Assembly: GCF_000350225.1 (NCBI RefSeq)
Contig: NW_005179038.1
Span: forward strand, 120,951-184,950
Direction of reading: 5' to 3'
DNA from: Chondrus crispus
Taxonomy: Eukaryota; Rhodophyta; Florideophyceae; Gigartinales; Gigartinaceae
DNA length: 64,000 nucleotides
Below, piece by piece: positions 54,001 to 62,212 of the stretch. Positions within the stretch are counted from its first letter, which is position 1; every line of letters begins with the position of its first letter. The position numbers were made by a program, and so were the translations under genes. Below the pieces are notes generated by a model. It saw only the letters and a list, made by a program, of their open reading frames with translations, searched no databases and was not told the origin of the DNA.

Positions 54001-54034
54001 AATTCTTTTCGTCAGGTAACTGGGAAAAGGGCAT
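50987..54034 (-). CDS. pol: Copia 3 Pol: protease, integrase, reverse transcriptase
   Basis: 1015 codons from ATG 54034. The protease region at about residues 65-75 reads PVLDVGCPRSVGG, with DVG where D-(S/T)-G is expected. LHGYSHLPSTDMIELCRRGG...HNCTSCKS is the zinc domain of integrase. Catalytic residues are in HVQIDYMYI, RMSGDQEFNS and LGVVESKNAVVR. RT spans about 770-1005, with LKCRLVLHGNRDRD, LATIDVKGAYLQGG, IKPAYGIVESGRLW and the catalytic KVVDDFLIAG (VVDD in place of YVDD). The frame is unbroken to TAG 50987. It begins one base after the gag stop (TGA-A-ATG), which suggests termination-reinitiation, or else loss of a shared frame. Confidence 0.9.
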   Translation of the reverse strand: MPFSQLPDEKNSTKRVRTSATGFEEARQVFSGRLQFGRETQLSLVTGRGAALDVAVGKSDANPVLDVGCPRSVGGTDSAAALCQALGIDLILRALDCEPFYHGYGMHCSEAELAVAIWDLPLEDMQGNHVTIPFYVTPGKGVLLLGNEIIHKSNLLGPRNILEIPPGVCELSKEALTFQTYNEPVSQTDKDRVRTYLFVVPAKSNSFKSYFVSYQALSAAPENHRALTKGYYAHGKAAKRFATKLHGYSHLPSTDMIELCRRGGIMNPVLRQALKQVVHNCTSCKSTGRPLASRKVSFGKILSTFNAHVQIDYMYIAEMDNVPILHLADVHTAFSVTIIMDSREMEAATRAIDSHLCQVHGPPSRMSGDQEFNSKAFREFLNYYHIEFKDRPALRHNKLGVVESKNAVVRIISQRILNDAEFLKASRGIQYTHADVFSRATYLSNVLYGAKRLSSFEMARGYTPSVAGLPQSKVSKELVIAHEEQVARRALRLLNNGRSPHVLLPDSLTKGQRVYFFKRGPKFGKWQKGYVRSVDPHMITISTNEEHKGMPVRAVLEDVRISPTSSLLKELDSIHFLFSRSSSLIEEQNFDDQQQELLVGDDQFPTILQTEDIRQETREGSFPNVNAEEQVPATDQSQEDDLPDAALSHTGDVWKLFESESALWSSHPSSKDLFKEDGCTRIVDMPYRDVAKNSKDGIKNPLQEPSCAAADHQDIEKSIVPARPKKDIGSVQMRRPSPLPCALTSSEQVLLQQAREVLGNTTESEFQLQFLPRWLVEKSIAREKENYEGSFEEVHMKSLPPYANLITSHHFFQVKHDGAEDKLKLKCRLVLHGNRDRDKEKVRKDSATAQFPVIRIILSLAAIIRFSLATIDVKGAYLQGGLLGRDIYVRPPKGWATSPSVVWKMIKPAYGIVESGRLWQITVETWMIGKGIIQIPGLPALFVKRQSNSRIQLVIAKVVDDFLIAGSRQAIDEFHSQISKRFTIGRFLTGPDLIFNRLTYIKTPTAPYILTCKST

Positions 54035-54035
54035 T

Positions 54036-55241
54036 TCAGGTCACCTCTGTAGTGATCTTTCTCTCCGCAATCATAACAGACTTGTTCGCTGGTTGCTTGG
54101 GGGAGAGAACTGCCTCTACCGTTGCCCCTTTTTTGTGGCCGTTTCTAGACCGCTTCTGTTTTTGACTCATTTTAAAGATATTCGGAGCGTCTGCATATGA
54201 AGTTGCACCAGCAGTTTGATGTTGGTTTTGGCGGGGTTGAGCAATCCCGCCTTGAACAGAAGAGCTAAGAAGAGTTTTCTGTATGCGACGATGGACGATG
54301 TCTTCAATCTCCTTGGCAGACAGGGACGCAGCGTTGCTGAGAGAAGAGACACTTAGGTTACGGAGCACAGATACAGCATCGTCAAAGTGAAGCCTACAGA
54401 CGTCCTTAGTCGCCATGATGATTTGAGCCATTGAATCCTGCTCAGTATTGGCCACATCGGGGGCAATCAGAGCATCACGTTTTTGAGTCACGGATTTTGC
54501 AGCCTCTTTGACTTTGTTGTGGGTTTCCGTTATCACGGTTCTCAGAGTTTGAATAGTGCAAGCTGATGAATTTGGAGAAATTTCCACAATCTCTTGCACC
54601 ATATTCCGGAGATCTGAAAGAGCTTCGACAGACACTTGATTTATGTCGGCACTATTTTCATTCCCCTTTCGAGCTTCTGCAAGCCCAATGAGCTGGAGCT
54701 TTGCATTTGTGAGCGTCCCTTCTTCAAGGTTTGCATTGTTGAGAAGGGTAATGGCCAGCACCTCCCCAATCTGGGATGAAGCAGAGGAGTTGCTGTGCAT
54801 TAGGTGTTCGGCAGCTAGGCCTCGAAAGCGGGAAACAAAGATCGGAAGTTCTTCTCCCTTCTTTCGGCGACAGGTAGAGACTCTGTTGAAAGAAGTTATC
54901 AGGCGAGTGACCATGGCAATTGGAGGGTTGACGGCGACCAGTTCGACAATGTCTCTGACGGCTGCGATCTGGTCATCTTGCTTGTAGTCAATGATTTTCT
55001 TTGCCTGAGCCTCATCCACAGTAGATTGTTGAGCGGTTGGTAGACCACGATCATACAGCTGACGCCCGAGGGTGGCGTAAAACGTTTTATACGTCTTGTC
55101 ATTTCCTCGCTGGGCTGCTGATGCAATGAGATCTACCCAACGAGATACCTTACGGCGCCAGTCTTGCGGATCACCAAACGGAGAAAAGAGGAGAGGATCG
55201 AGATAGAACCTGTCCTTCTCATTTGAGATCCCTGGGCCCAT
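54036..55241 (-). CDS. gag: Copia 3 Gag, zinc knuckle displaced to another frame
   Basis: 401 codons from ATG 55241. PLLFSPFGDPQDWRRKVSRW and FVSRFRGLAAEHLMHS resemble the copia-type gag (UBN2-like) helical core. The C-terminal third is Ser/Lys/Gln-rich. The stop TGA (54036-54038) falls inside a knuckle coded in a different frame: C-Y-D-C...H...C at 54078-54031, with spacing C-x2-C-x4-H-x6-C. A run of six A and four G (54125-54134 on the given strand as C4T6) lies upstream and could be where a one-base change moved the frame. Gag as read here would lack the RNA-binding knuckle. Confidence 0.8.
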   Translation of the reverse strand: MGPGISNEKDRFYLDPLLFSPFGDPQDWRRKVSRWVDLIASAAQRGNDKTYKTFYATLGRQLYDRGLPTAQQSTVDEAQAKKIIDYKQDDQIAAVRDIVELVAVNPPIAMVTRLITSFNRVSTCRRKKGEELPIFVSRFRGLAAEHLMHSNSSASSQIGEVLAITLLNNANLEEGTLTNAKLQLIGLAEARKGNENSADINQVSVEALSDLRNMVQEIVEISPNSSACTIQTLRTVITETHNKVKEAAKSVTQKRDALIAPDVANTEQDSMAQIIMATKDVCRLHFDDAVSVLRNLSVSSLSNAASLSAKEIEDIVHRRIQKTLLSSSVQGGIAQPRQNQHQTAGATSYADAPNIFKMSQKQKRSRNGHKKGATVEAVLSPKQPANKSVMIAERKITTEVT

Positions 55242-55816
55242 AATTGCAGTAGAACGGGTTCAGTGGTGCGTAGGGTGGAGGGACGGACGGCACGGAAGGG
55301 ACGAAAGTATCCGTTCTAGCTCGTGCGCAGCAGGGGCAAACGGAAGGATAGGCAAAAGTATAGGGTACCCAGACCCCCGGGGTCTCCGTCGGTCCCCTCT
55401 TCGACTGCCCCCGGAATTGTAGCTTTTATCAGGACACTTGGTCCTCGTCCAAGTGGGTCTCGCGAGCTCCAGCGAGCTCGCCGGCGCCGGGTGATCAGGC
55501 ATAAAAAACAGTAATTATTTCGCTCCCTCCTGATAATTCTATCCGGCTGTCGCGACACATCACACACTTTTACTGTACTACAAGTTATGAGTGGTATGAT
55601 AAGGAGATTCGTGCATGAATCATGCCGGACTCTGGAACGGACCTCATGTCTCCTCTGGGAGAGCACCATAGCAATTCAGACGATCGCAATTTAACGAAGA
55701 GACAGGTTTTATACTGCTAAGGAGCAGTTCACTGGTGTCAATCTCTGAAGCATGTAACCTAGCTAGCTGCGCACTTCCTCTCTGTCTTCAGCATCCACTC
55801 AACTGCATACTTACCC
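55242..55816. other. Candidate copia 3 5' LTR, then spacer
   Basis: 55242-55557 could be the 5' LTR: minus-strand start TGTCGCGACA at 55557, leading to the gag start. The assignment rests on position and the TG start only, since no partner copy exists in the window. Confidence 0.35.
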
Positions 55817-56504
55817 TTAAGTTCTCTCACAAGCGGGATAGCCGTCGTCATTAAACCATTCCGCCAAGCACGGTCCACAGTAGTTATCTGTACACTCTGT
55901 AGCCTCCGGGCAAGGCGCGGTCTCTGGCGGGGAGCAAGGCTGTCTGAAGCAATTGACGGGCGGATCACCGCTGGCGCAGACACAGACGCCTTCGCAGCAC
56001 TTTTCGCGCGTCGCCAGGAAAGACTTTTGGTCGGCAGTGAGGTCCGAATATTTCTTGTGGAACTGCGTAGCATTGGGGGAAAGGGGATAGTGAGAAGGAA
56101 GGAACATTAGTCTCTGGCGGGCGAACTCCACATCTGGAAACAAAGAAGTAGGTGTAGTTATGTGTGATACGTACGTCGCAGAGAAAGAGGCTCGGGTTGG
56201 GGCCCGCACGAATCGGCAGCACGTAGGACCTGAAAAGTTGCAAGTTGGTGCCGCAGGCAGCGGATGATGCAGGCGTGTCAACGGTGATGGTCTTTGGTTT
56301 CGGGTCGCACCCTTTGAAGTTGTGGGTGACGAAGAGGGTGAAACGGATGCCAATCCCGGCGTTTGATCGAAAGAGAACGGTGGCACGAACAAAGTTGACG
56401 GTTGCAGGGTCGTAGTACGCGCGCGGGAGGCTGGGTGTGAAGCAGGTGCACGCTAGAGTAAGGGGGGCGAAGAGAGCGAGTAGGAGAGCGAAGCGAGGAG
56501 ACAT
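55817..56504 (-). CDS. TIMP/NTR-like secreted protein, copy B (two exons)
   Basis: Exon 1 is 56504-56175 (110 codons), the intron 56174-56063 (112 bp, GTACGT...CGCAG, phase 0), and exon 2 56062-55817 (81 codons plus stop), for 191 residues. The signal peptide MSPRFALLLALFAPLTLA is followed directly by CTC, which would become the mature N-terminus as in TIMPs. NTR-like landmarks: VNFVRATVLF, FVTHNFKGC, AACGTNL and SYVLPIRAG...LFLCD. Exon 2 is a Cys-rich tail (EKCCEGVCVCASGDPPVNCF, ECTDNYCGPCLAEWF), 12 Cys in about 80 residues. It is secreted and disulfide-bonded. In animals, TIMPs use the N-terminal CxC to chelate the zinc of metalloproteases; whether that holds here is inference. Paralogues lie at 61.3 kb and 23.3 kb (pseudogene). 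Confidence 0.85.
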
Positions 56505-58839
56505 TGGGAGAAAAGTGTGAGGTGCGAGGGTGCGAGCGAGGAGAGGGTGGGTGGGCGGCGGTGGAGAAGCATTTGAAGCTGGGGCTGGGGTTTATGTAGG
56601 CGGGAGTGGAGGGATCCGTGGGCGAAAAGGGGATGTACAAGCGGTGGTTGTCATGTGCAAGAGGCGTGGGCTTGTTTAGTAAATTTGTATGAAGGGATGG
56701 CTGGATTGCTTTTGTGACTTGTGTGTTGTAGATGGGGCTGTAGCTACGACGTTCATTTTCGAACATCCCACCGAATGAGGGGGAGAGAGATGACGGCACT
56801 GAAGATCGTAGCTATGCAGGAGGAGGGGACTATGCTGATCTCCCCTCTATCAACCGGGTGGGTATTTGGATGACATGCGGCCTTAAACGTGGTCATTTGA
56901 CCTTTCATGGGGCGGAAAATGGCCACTTGCAACTTGCTCTTTGAAGATTTTATTTGCCTGATCCAAGTAGAAACTGCCTTTCCCGGCCTGGTCAGCAGAG
57001 AATGTCAAGTCAAGTGAGGCGAATAATCGCTTGGGAGCATGGTTGAATCCCTGCTGCTTTGTATCTTTGCAAACACTTGAGAACAGTTTTTTAAAGTCTA
57101 TGTGCTTTTGCTGCGATTACAGCACATTCGCTTCAAGACCCATTGATATAAACCAACTTGCGTTTGTTAGGACGGCCTGTACCAAGGGTACTGTACGTCA
57201 ACATGCTGTACCCTTGGGAATTTGCTTTGCGCGTCCTTTTCCCTGGACACACACATATCTTCCGGGCTCAAAGACGTTTTGAAAGGGACGCATCCCGACC
57301 TCTAGGTAGCCAGCTGGCTCCGAACAGAAAACGGACCAGATGCATTTGGCAAAAGGTCTGAAACGTGCCCAATACCGTAGAAACTCGCATGGCCCCCGTT
57401 GGCGGGTTGTTACACGTGAGCTGCACATAGACTCGAAGTCTTGTGACAGACATGAGCAAAGATAACAAGGTCGGATCAAAAAGCTGCAAGTGAACACGTG
57501 CTTGTTCATCTGGGACGCATCCCTGCTGTCGAATCCGAGTTCTGTAAGCCAAAGCCACAGTAATAACGGCGGCAGTGAGATACGTGAGATACGTGAGCTC
57601 CGAGGTTCAGAGAGCGCAGTGAGTGCGCCTGCACACATGCGCACCTGCAGTGAATGCGCGGTATCTGGCAACTGAGGCTACAAATAGGGACACTGAGGTC
57701 CCATTCTAATAAAGAAAGGCAGCGACGCCATCGTTACTCAAACCTGCGGCTCCAAAAACGCAGAAAAAACAGTTGTGATGGGGAGAAATGTGGCAGCGCA
57801 GATCTGGATGCCAGATTTTCTAGAAATATCAACGTGTCACTCCAATTCAAACTGCAGGAAGGACAGCCTGTGCTTCACACGCCCAAGCGCACGTGGTCAT
57901 GTGCGAGTCAACAGTGCCCGTGCTCGTTGCGGTTGTCAAATTATCGAGATGACGAGATGATGCGGTGGAGACGTTGCGTGTACAGAGGGGCAGGTGCGCC
58001 GGTGGGGAGTTGTTCGAGAAGTGTACAGTGTGTGTTCGGGTGACGTTTTTCTGCCATTGCTCGAGACACTGGATTACATAAAGTCGCATCGCACATGAAG
58101 CTGTGGTGTCTCTACTTCCACGATCATTGACGCTTGCCAAAGCGTTGGGGGCGACAGGGGCTCTCTTGTCCCCTGCCGACTGTGTGCGTGTCTCCGCGGT
58201 CTTTTGCCCTCTGCACAGGGACAGAGCATTTCGACAACAGCACGGAGGAAACAGACATTTTTTTATTTCTTATTGAGGCGGTCCTCGAGCGTGCACTCCG
58301 CCGTACGCTTGGGGAGGCCGGCGGCATAGGTTCCCCCTTCCCCCTATCTCGACGTCCTCAACCTGCCGCACCCCCGCCATAGTACGTGTGCTGTACCCGG
58401 ATCGCAGCGGGCACAGAATCTGCGACGCCTGCGCGTCGCGGCAGCAGCGGCTGCAAAAGCCATTTCAGGGGTGGCTGCATCCAGCCAGCAGTGAGAGCGG
58501 ATGCGACAAGCGGTGCCGTTCGAACAGGTCGGCGTGTCGTGGGAGGCATAGTGCACACGTGGCACACGTATGGGCGCGGGATCAGGTGAGGGTGGCCTCC
58601 GGTTAGAAAGGTGGACGCCCATTTGGCATCGGTAGACAGAGGGAATGTGTTATTGCGCGTACGTGTACACGTATACACCTGCACCCGTTGGGACGGCGGA
58701 GGGTACTGCCCGTTAAGGGCGGGATGGATCTCGCATCACGCAGCGCGAATGAAAGAATATAGGCGAGGTTTTTGTGCGATAGTTTGGTGTGATACGTCGG
58801 CGACATGCCGCGGATACCAGCTCTAACACATAAAACCCC
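56505..58839. other. No supported gene
   Basis: Promoter and leader of copy B probably lie in 56505-56800. An inverted repeat sits at 57182-57191 / 57208-57217 (10-base arms, loop CTGTAC-containing). Frames up to 157 codons (57198-57671, minus) show no domain. Confidence 0.4.
57182..57217. repeat. Inverted repeat around a TACTGTAC word
   Basis: Perfect 10-base arms, CCAAGGGTAC and GTACCCTTGG, with a 16-base loop. Confidence 0.85.
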
Positions 58840-59880
58840 CTACGGCAGAGCCCTGCAGCATTGCCTGAACCCCTGCGAGCAATACCTGATAGTGAGCCCA
58901 ACAAAAGCGCCAGTAAACAACCGAAAGTTATCAACCGACGCGCACGTTCTCCCAAGCCCCCTGCGCGCCTTCCTATCAAGCTTGCCAAAGTCCCTATCGC
59001 ACGTCTCGCGATTCCCTTCAATCCTGCCCGTCTGCACGAGGAAGCACACGCACCTCAGCACATCATACCTGCGGTTGAACGGGCACAGCTTCCGCCGGAC
59101 GTTAGGGCATCGCCGAAAGAGGGCGTCGCGGCGGGCGGCGAGCGCGTCCGCGTCGAGCGCGGCGCCGCNNNNNNNNNNNNNNNNNNNNNNNNNNNNNNNN
59201 NNNNNNNNNNNNNNNNNNNNNNNNNNNNNNNNNNNNNNNNNNNNNNNNNNNNNNNNNNNNNNNNNNNNNNTGGACGGCCATGGGCAGTTTGGGTAGCACA
59301 TAAATGTCGCGGGAACCGTATGACTGAAAATAACCCGTAGGCCAGGCGAAGGGGATGGGGGCGGCGGTGGCGAGAAAGGCAGGACGAGAAATGCAGTTGG
59401 AGTCGTAGGGGGGGTTCGTGAAGGGGGCTCGCGGAGAGGGGCGGCGAGGCTTAAAAGGGTTTTGGGACGCGGTAAGCGCGCAAGGGCGGTAGCGGGCGCT
59501 ACCCTTGGTAGCGGCGTAACGAGGCGCGGTAGGGCGCGGGTTTGGCGGGTTACGCGCGCTTGTAAGGCGCGGTACGGAGGCGCGGGCGGTGCGCGGGATA
59601 GGGCGCGCGGGATAGGGCGCGCGCGTGGGTCGCGGCGCGGCGCGGAGCGTGCGTGAGAGAGAGTCATGGAGAGCGATGGGGCACGGAACACGGAACACGG
59701 AACACGCGCCGACAAGCGAGGCGCGTGCCCTATTGCCTGCGTGTTATCGTGGGTGCGTGACTTACCTGCTTCCGCACGGAGGCGCGGAGACAGCGGCTGC
59801 GGGCGGCAGCGCCGGCGGATGTACGTGGCGGGGCGAGCGCCAGTGCGCGGGGCCCAATCGCGGAGTGGCACGCGGGACAC
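58840..59880 (-). other. GC-rich ORF region crossing an N gap, doubtful
   Basis: A long minus frame runs through the gap, but length is favoured by very high GC and the gap itself. Downstream of the gap it reads CPNVRRKLCPFNRRYDVLRC and ends YCSQGFRQCC, with seven or more cysteines, which could belong to a real secreted protein. Upstream, a different frame has the Pro-rich start. I cannot connect them. Confidence 0.2.
59169..59270. other. Assembly gap of 102 N
   Basis: One hundred and two Ns in a very GC-rich stretch. No vector-like sequence at its edges, unlike the first gap. Confidence 1.
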
Positions 59881-60008
59881 GGGGCAGCTCGCGGGGGCTC
59901 CCGCTCAGTACGTGGCGCGGGCGCCGGCTGGGTCCCCCCCCCACCCACACACAACACACACACAACCTCCAAACGCGCGCGGCGAATGCAATTCAGCGCA
60001 GGGGCGCC

Positions 60009-60077
60009 TTACAGTGTAAAAGCGGGAAAGTGATGCGGTGTGTAAGTCTTACACACCGCATCACTTTCCCCGCTTTT
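60009..60077. repeat. Long hairpin with a short one beside it
   Basis: 60018-60046 pairs with 60048-60077 around one base (60047), 29-base arms with a single extra base. A five-base-arm hairpin, 60009-60019 (TTACA-G-TGTAA), abuts it. Confidence 0.9.
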
Positions 60078-60395
60078 TGACGCACCCGCTACGACCGCCT
60101 CTCCCGCCCGCCAAACGCCGCGCGAGTGCCGCGCGAGTGCCGCGCGAGGGCGCGACCTCCTCGCGTCATCTCGCGCATGCTGCTCAGCCGGTAACTTGAC
60201 TTGTGGTTTGCACAGGCCAAAACTGTCTCTAGGCATGGGACGCCGTCTAATCTAGATTCACCACCTATCTTACCCTTCGAAGGGTACTTGCCTTTTTAAA
60301 CTCGCCTTTTTGCTTTCCAACTTGTTTTACGTTCGCTTTTAACGACGTTAAAACGTCGTTTAAAAATCCTTCTTTTCCACGCATACAGTATCTAA

Positions 60396-60414
60396 CCCCC
60401 CCCCCCCCCCCCCC
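60396..60414. repeat. Poly-C run of 19
   Basis: Uninterrupted C homopolymer. Confidence 0.95.
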
Positions 60415-60902
60415 ACTCAAAACATGCAATTCTCACAGAACTGCTTTCAGCCCCCTTTTTCTTTCTGGCCCGCAAACTGCAACTCAACAAGAAAACCCAT
60501 GTCTAAAACTCTCCTCATGCCAGCACAACGCTCCAATGCGCATTAGCGAATAGAGAGTCTGCCCTGCTTGCATTGTGGTTCCATACAGAACCCACAAACG
60601 ACGCTCGGCCAGCCTGCACAAAAAACACACAACCAACTGTTTCCATACAGAGACAAGTAAGTCACCCACCTACGATAAGACGTAGCCAATAGGGCACAAT
60701 TCACTTGCACAATAAAGTCACCGCCGGCCGCCCGACCCCCAGGGGATCGGGGGCATCGGTGTTCCTGGAATCACATGCATCACAGCTGTGTCTGTCTTTA
60801 GTTTAGAGTAAAAGCGTCGGCACCTGCTCGATGCTATTTTTCTCTCTAATCTAGACTATGAATTGTCGATACTGTAACCGTACAGACTGTAATACGGTAC
60901 CT

Positions 60903-60964
60903 AACTACAAGTTGTAGTTGCATACACGATTGCCTACGTTGTAGTCTACAACGTAAGCAATCGT
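60903..60964. repeat. Twin palindrome
   Basis: 60903-60919 has perfect 8-base arms and a one-base loop. Six bases later, 60926-60964 has 19-base arms, a one-base loop (60945) and one mismatch. Confidence 0.92.
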
Positions 60965-61268
60965 TTATCCAGCAATGTACCACGATAGCCTCAATCCACC
61001 AATGTAAACCCAGTTCGGTACACTACACGTAGTTGCGCATCCGCCCGCACCCGCCCACAACAATCTACCGTACGCATACACGCAGAGCATATCGGCCAAC
61101 CTCTCCGCAGGCACCAAACACAGACCTACTAAAAAGGGATTTGCAACTTTTAATGTCCCACATCACACCAACCTTCCCACCCCCGTCCGCGCCCCACGCC
61201 GCCCGAACACGATAAGGCCCCGCCTCTCCTCACGCCGCGCCCCGCGCACCCCAACGTCTAACCCCGCT

Positions 61269-61945
61269 CTACACGCACGCCGCCGCCCCCGAGCTGGTGA
61301 ACCAGTCGGTGAGGCACCCGCCGCAGAAGTTGGGCACGCACTTCGTCGCCTCCGCGCACGGCGCCTCCGTCACCTCGCACGGGTCCACCAGGCAGTTCAC
61401 CGGGCTCTCGCCGTTGGTGCACTGGCAAATCTCCTTGCAGCACGCAGAACGTGTGTCCAGAAACTCCTTCTCGCTGTCCGATAGCCCGTTGAAGGAGCTG
61501 ATGAACTGGTTATGCCTCGACGAAACCGCGGCATTCATACGTGTGTAAGTTAGTATCGTGCAACAACTGCACATGCAAGGGAATGACGCTGAGACCGAGC
61601 CCCGTCAATACTTACGTCACACAGATCGATGGACGGCTTCTTCCCGCCCCTTATCGGCAGAACGATGGCAGATTTCGACACCTCCAGCTGCACTCCGCAG
61701 GAGTGCGTCCCCGAGTACACCACTACGTGCGGGCTCGGTTTGCATCCCTTGTAGTTCTCTTGGATAGCGAGGGTGTACTTGTTCTCGAGACTCTCCTCAT
61801 CCTTGGCGACCACCTTGGCTTTCACGAAATTCACCACGTCCTCGGAAAAGTAACTTCTCTGCAACGTCGGCGCGTACCTGCATCTGCACGCAGAGGCAGA
61901 AGACAGAACCGCAAACGCGAGGAAGGCAACAACCTTGGCAGACAT
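61269..61945 (-). CDS. TIMP/NTR-like secreted protein, copy A (two exons)
   Basis: Exon 1 is 61945-61616 (110 codons), the intron 61615-61506 (110 bp, phase 0, donor GTAAGT, perfect branch point TACTAAC, acceptor AACCAG), and exon 2 61505-61269 (78 codons plus stop), for 188 residues. The signal peptide MSAKVVAFLAFAVLSSASA precedes CRC, the likely mature N-terminus. Landmarks: VVNFVKAKVVA, YTLAIQENYKGC, HSCGVQL and SAIVLPIRGG...DLCD. The tail ACCKEICQCTNGESPVNCLV, KCVPNFCGGCLTDWF matches copy B Cys for Cys over most of its length. An upstream in-frame ATG at 62044 would spoil the signal peptide, so 61945 is preferred. Role as for copy B: probably extracellular, ligand unknown. Confidence 0.88.
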
Positions 61946-62097
61946 GATGCGGCTTAATCGGGTGCAGTAGCAAGAAACGTTTTCGAAATCGTCCGCTCCG
62001 ACAGGCTTCTGGGTTCCAAGGCCTTCTGCGACCACATTGCGCACCCCTAATATATACCTACAATCGCTGATGCTTTTTTACCAGGCCTCGTAGACTA

Positions 62098-62212
62098 GGA
62101 CAATCTTGACCCTTCTGATGCCGCCGATTGTCTAAGATTCCAGAGGGAAGGGCTGACTTGGACAATCTTGACCCTTCTGATGCCGCCGATTGTCTAAGAT
62201 TCCAGAGGGAAG
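62098..62212. repeat. 62-bp tandem duplication
   Basis: A block starting GGACAATCTTGACCCTTCTG at 62098 is repeated at 62160, about 53 bp identical, period 62. It lies about 150 bp upstream of the copy A start codon, so it may sit in that promoter. Confidence 0.93.

Larger units (their letters stand above)
50172..55241 (-). mobile_element. Copia element 3, minus strand, nearly complete coding part
   Basis: Minus-strand order: gag (54036-55241), pol with protease, integrase and RT (50987-54034), RNase H (50172-51002). The frames are long, with only three frame junctions. A candidate 5' LTR lies right of gag, perhaps starting TGTCGCGACAGCCGG at 55557, but no matching 3' copy was found to the left; a plus-strand ORF sits there instead. 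It is the best preserved copia element in the window. Confidence 0.85.
59881..61268. other. No gene supported; palindromes and poly-C
   Basis: Holds the twin palindromes at 60009-60077 and 60903-60964 and the poly-C run at 60396-60414. Small frames only. Confidence 0.4.

Noticed and set aside
58805-59296. Plus-strand frames crossing the second gap
   Set aside because: Long only because of high GC and the N run; no start context or domain.
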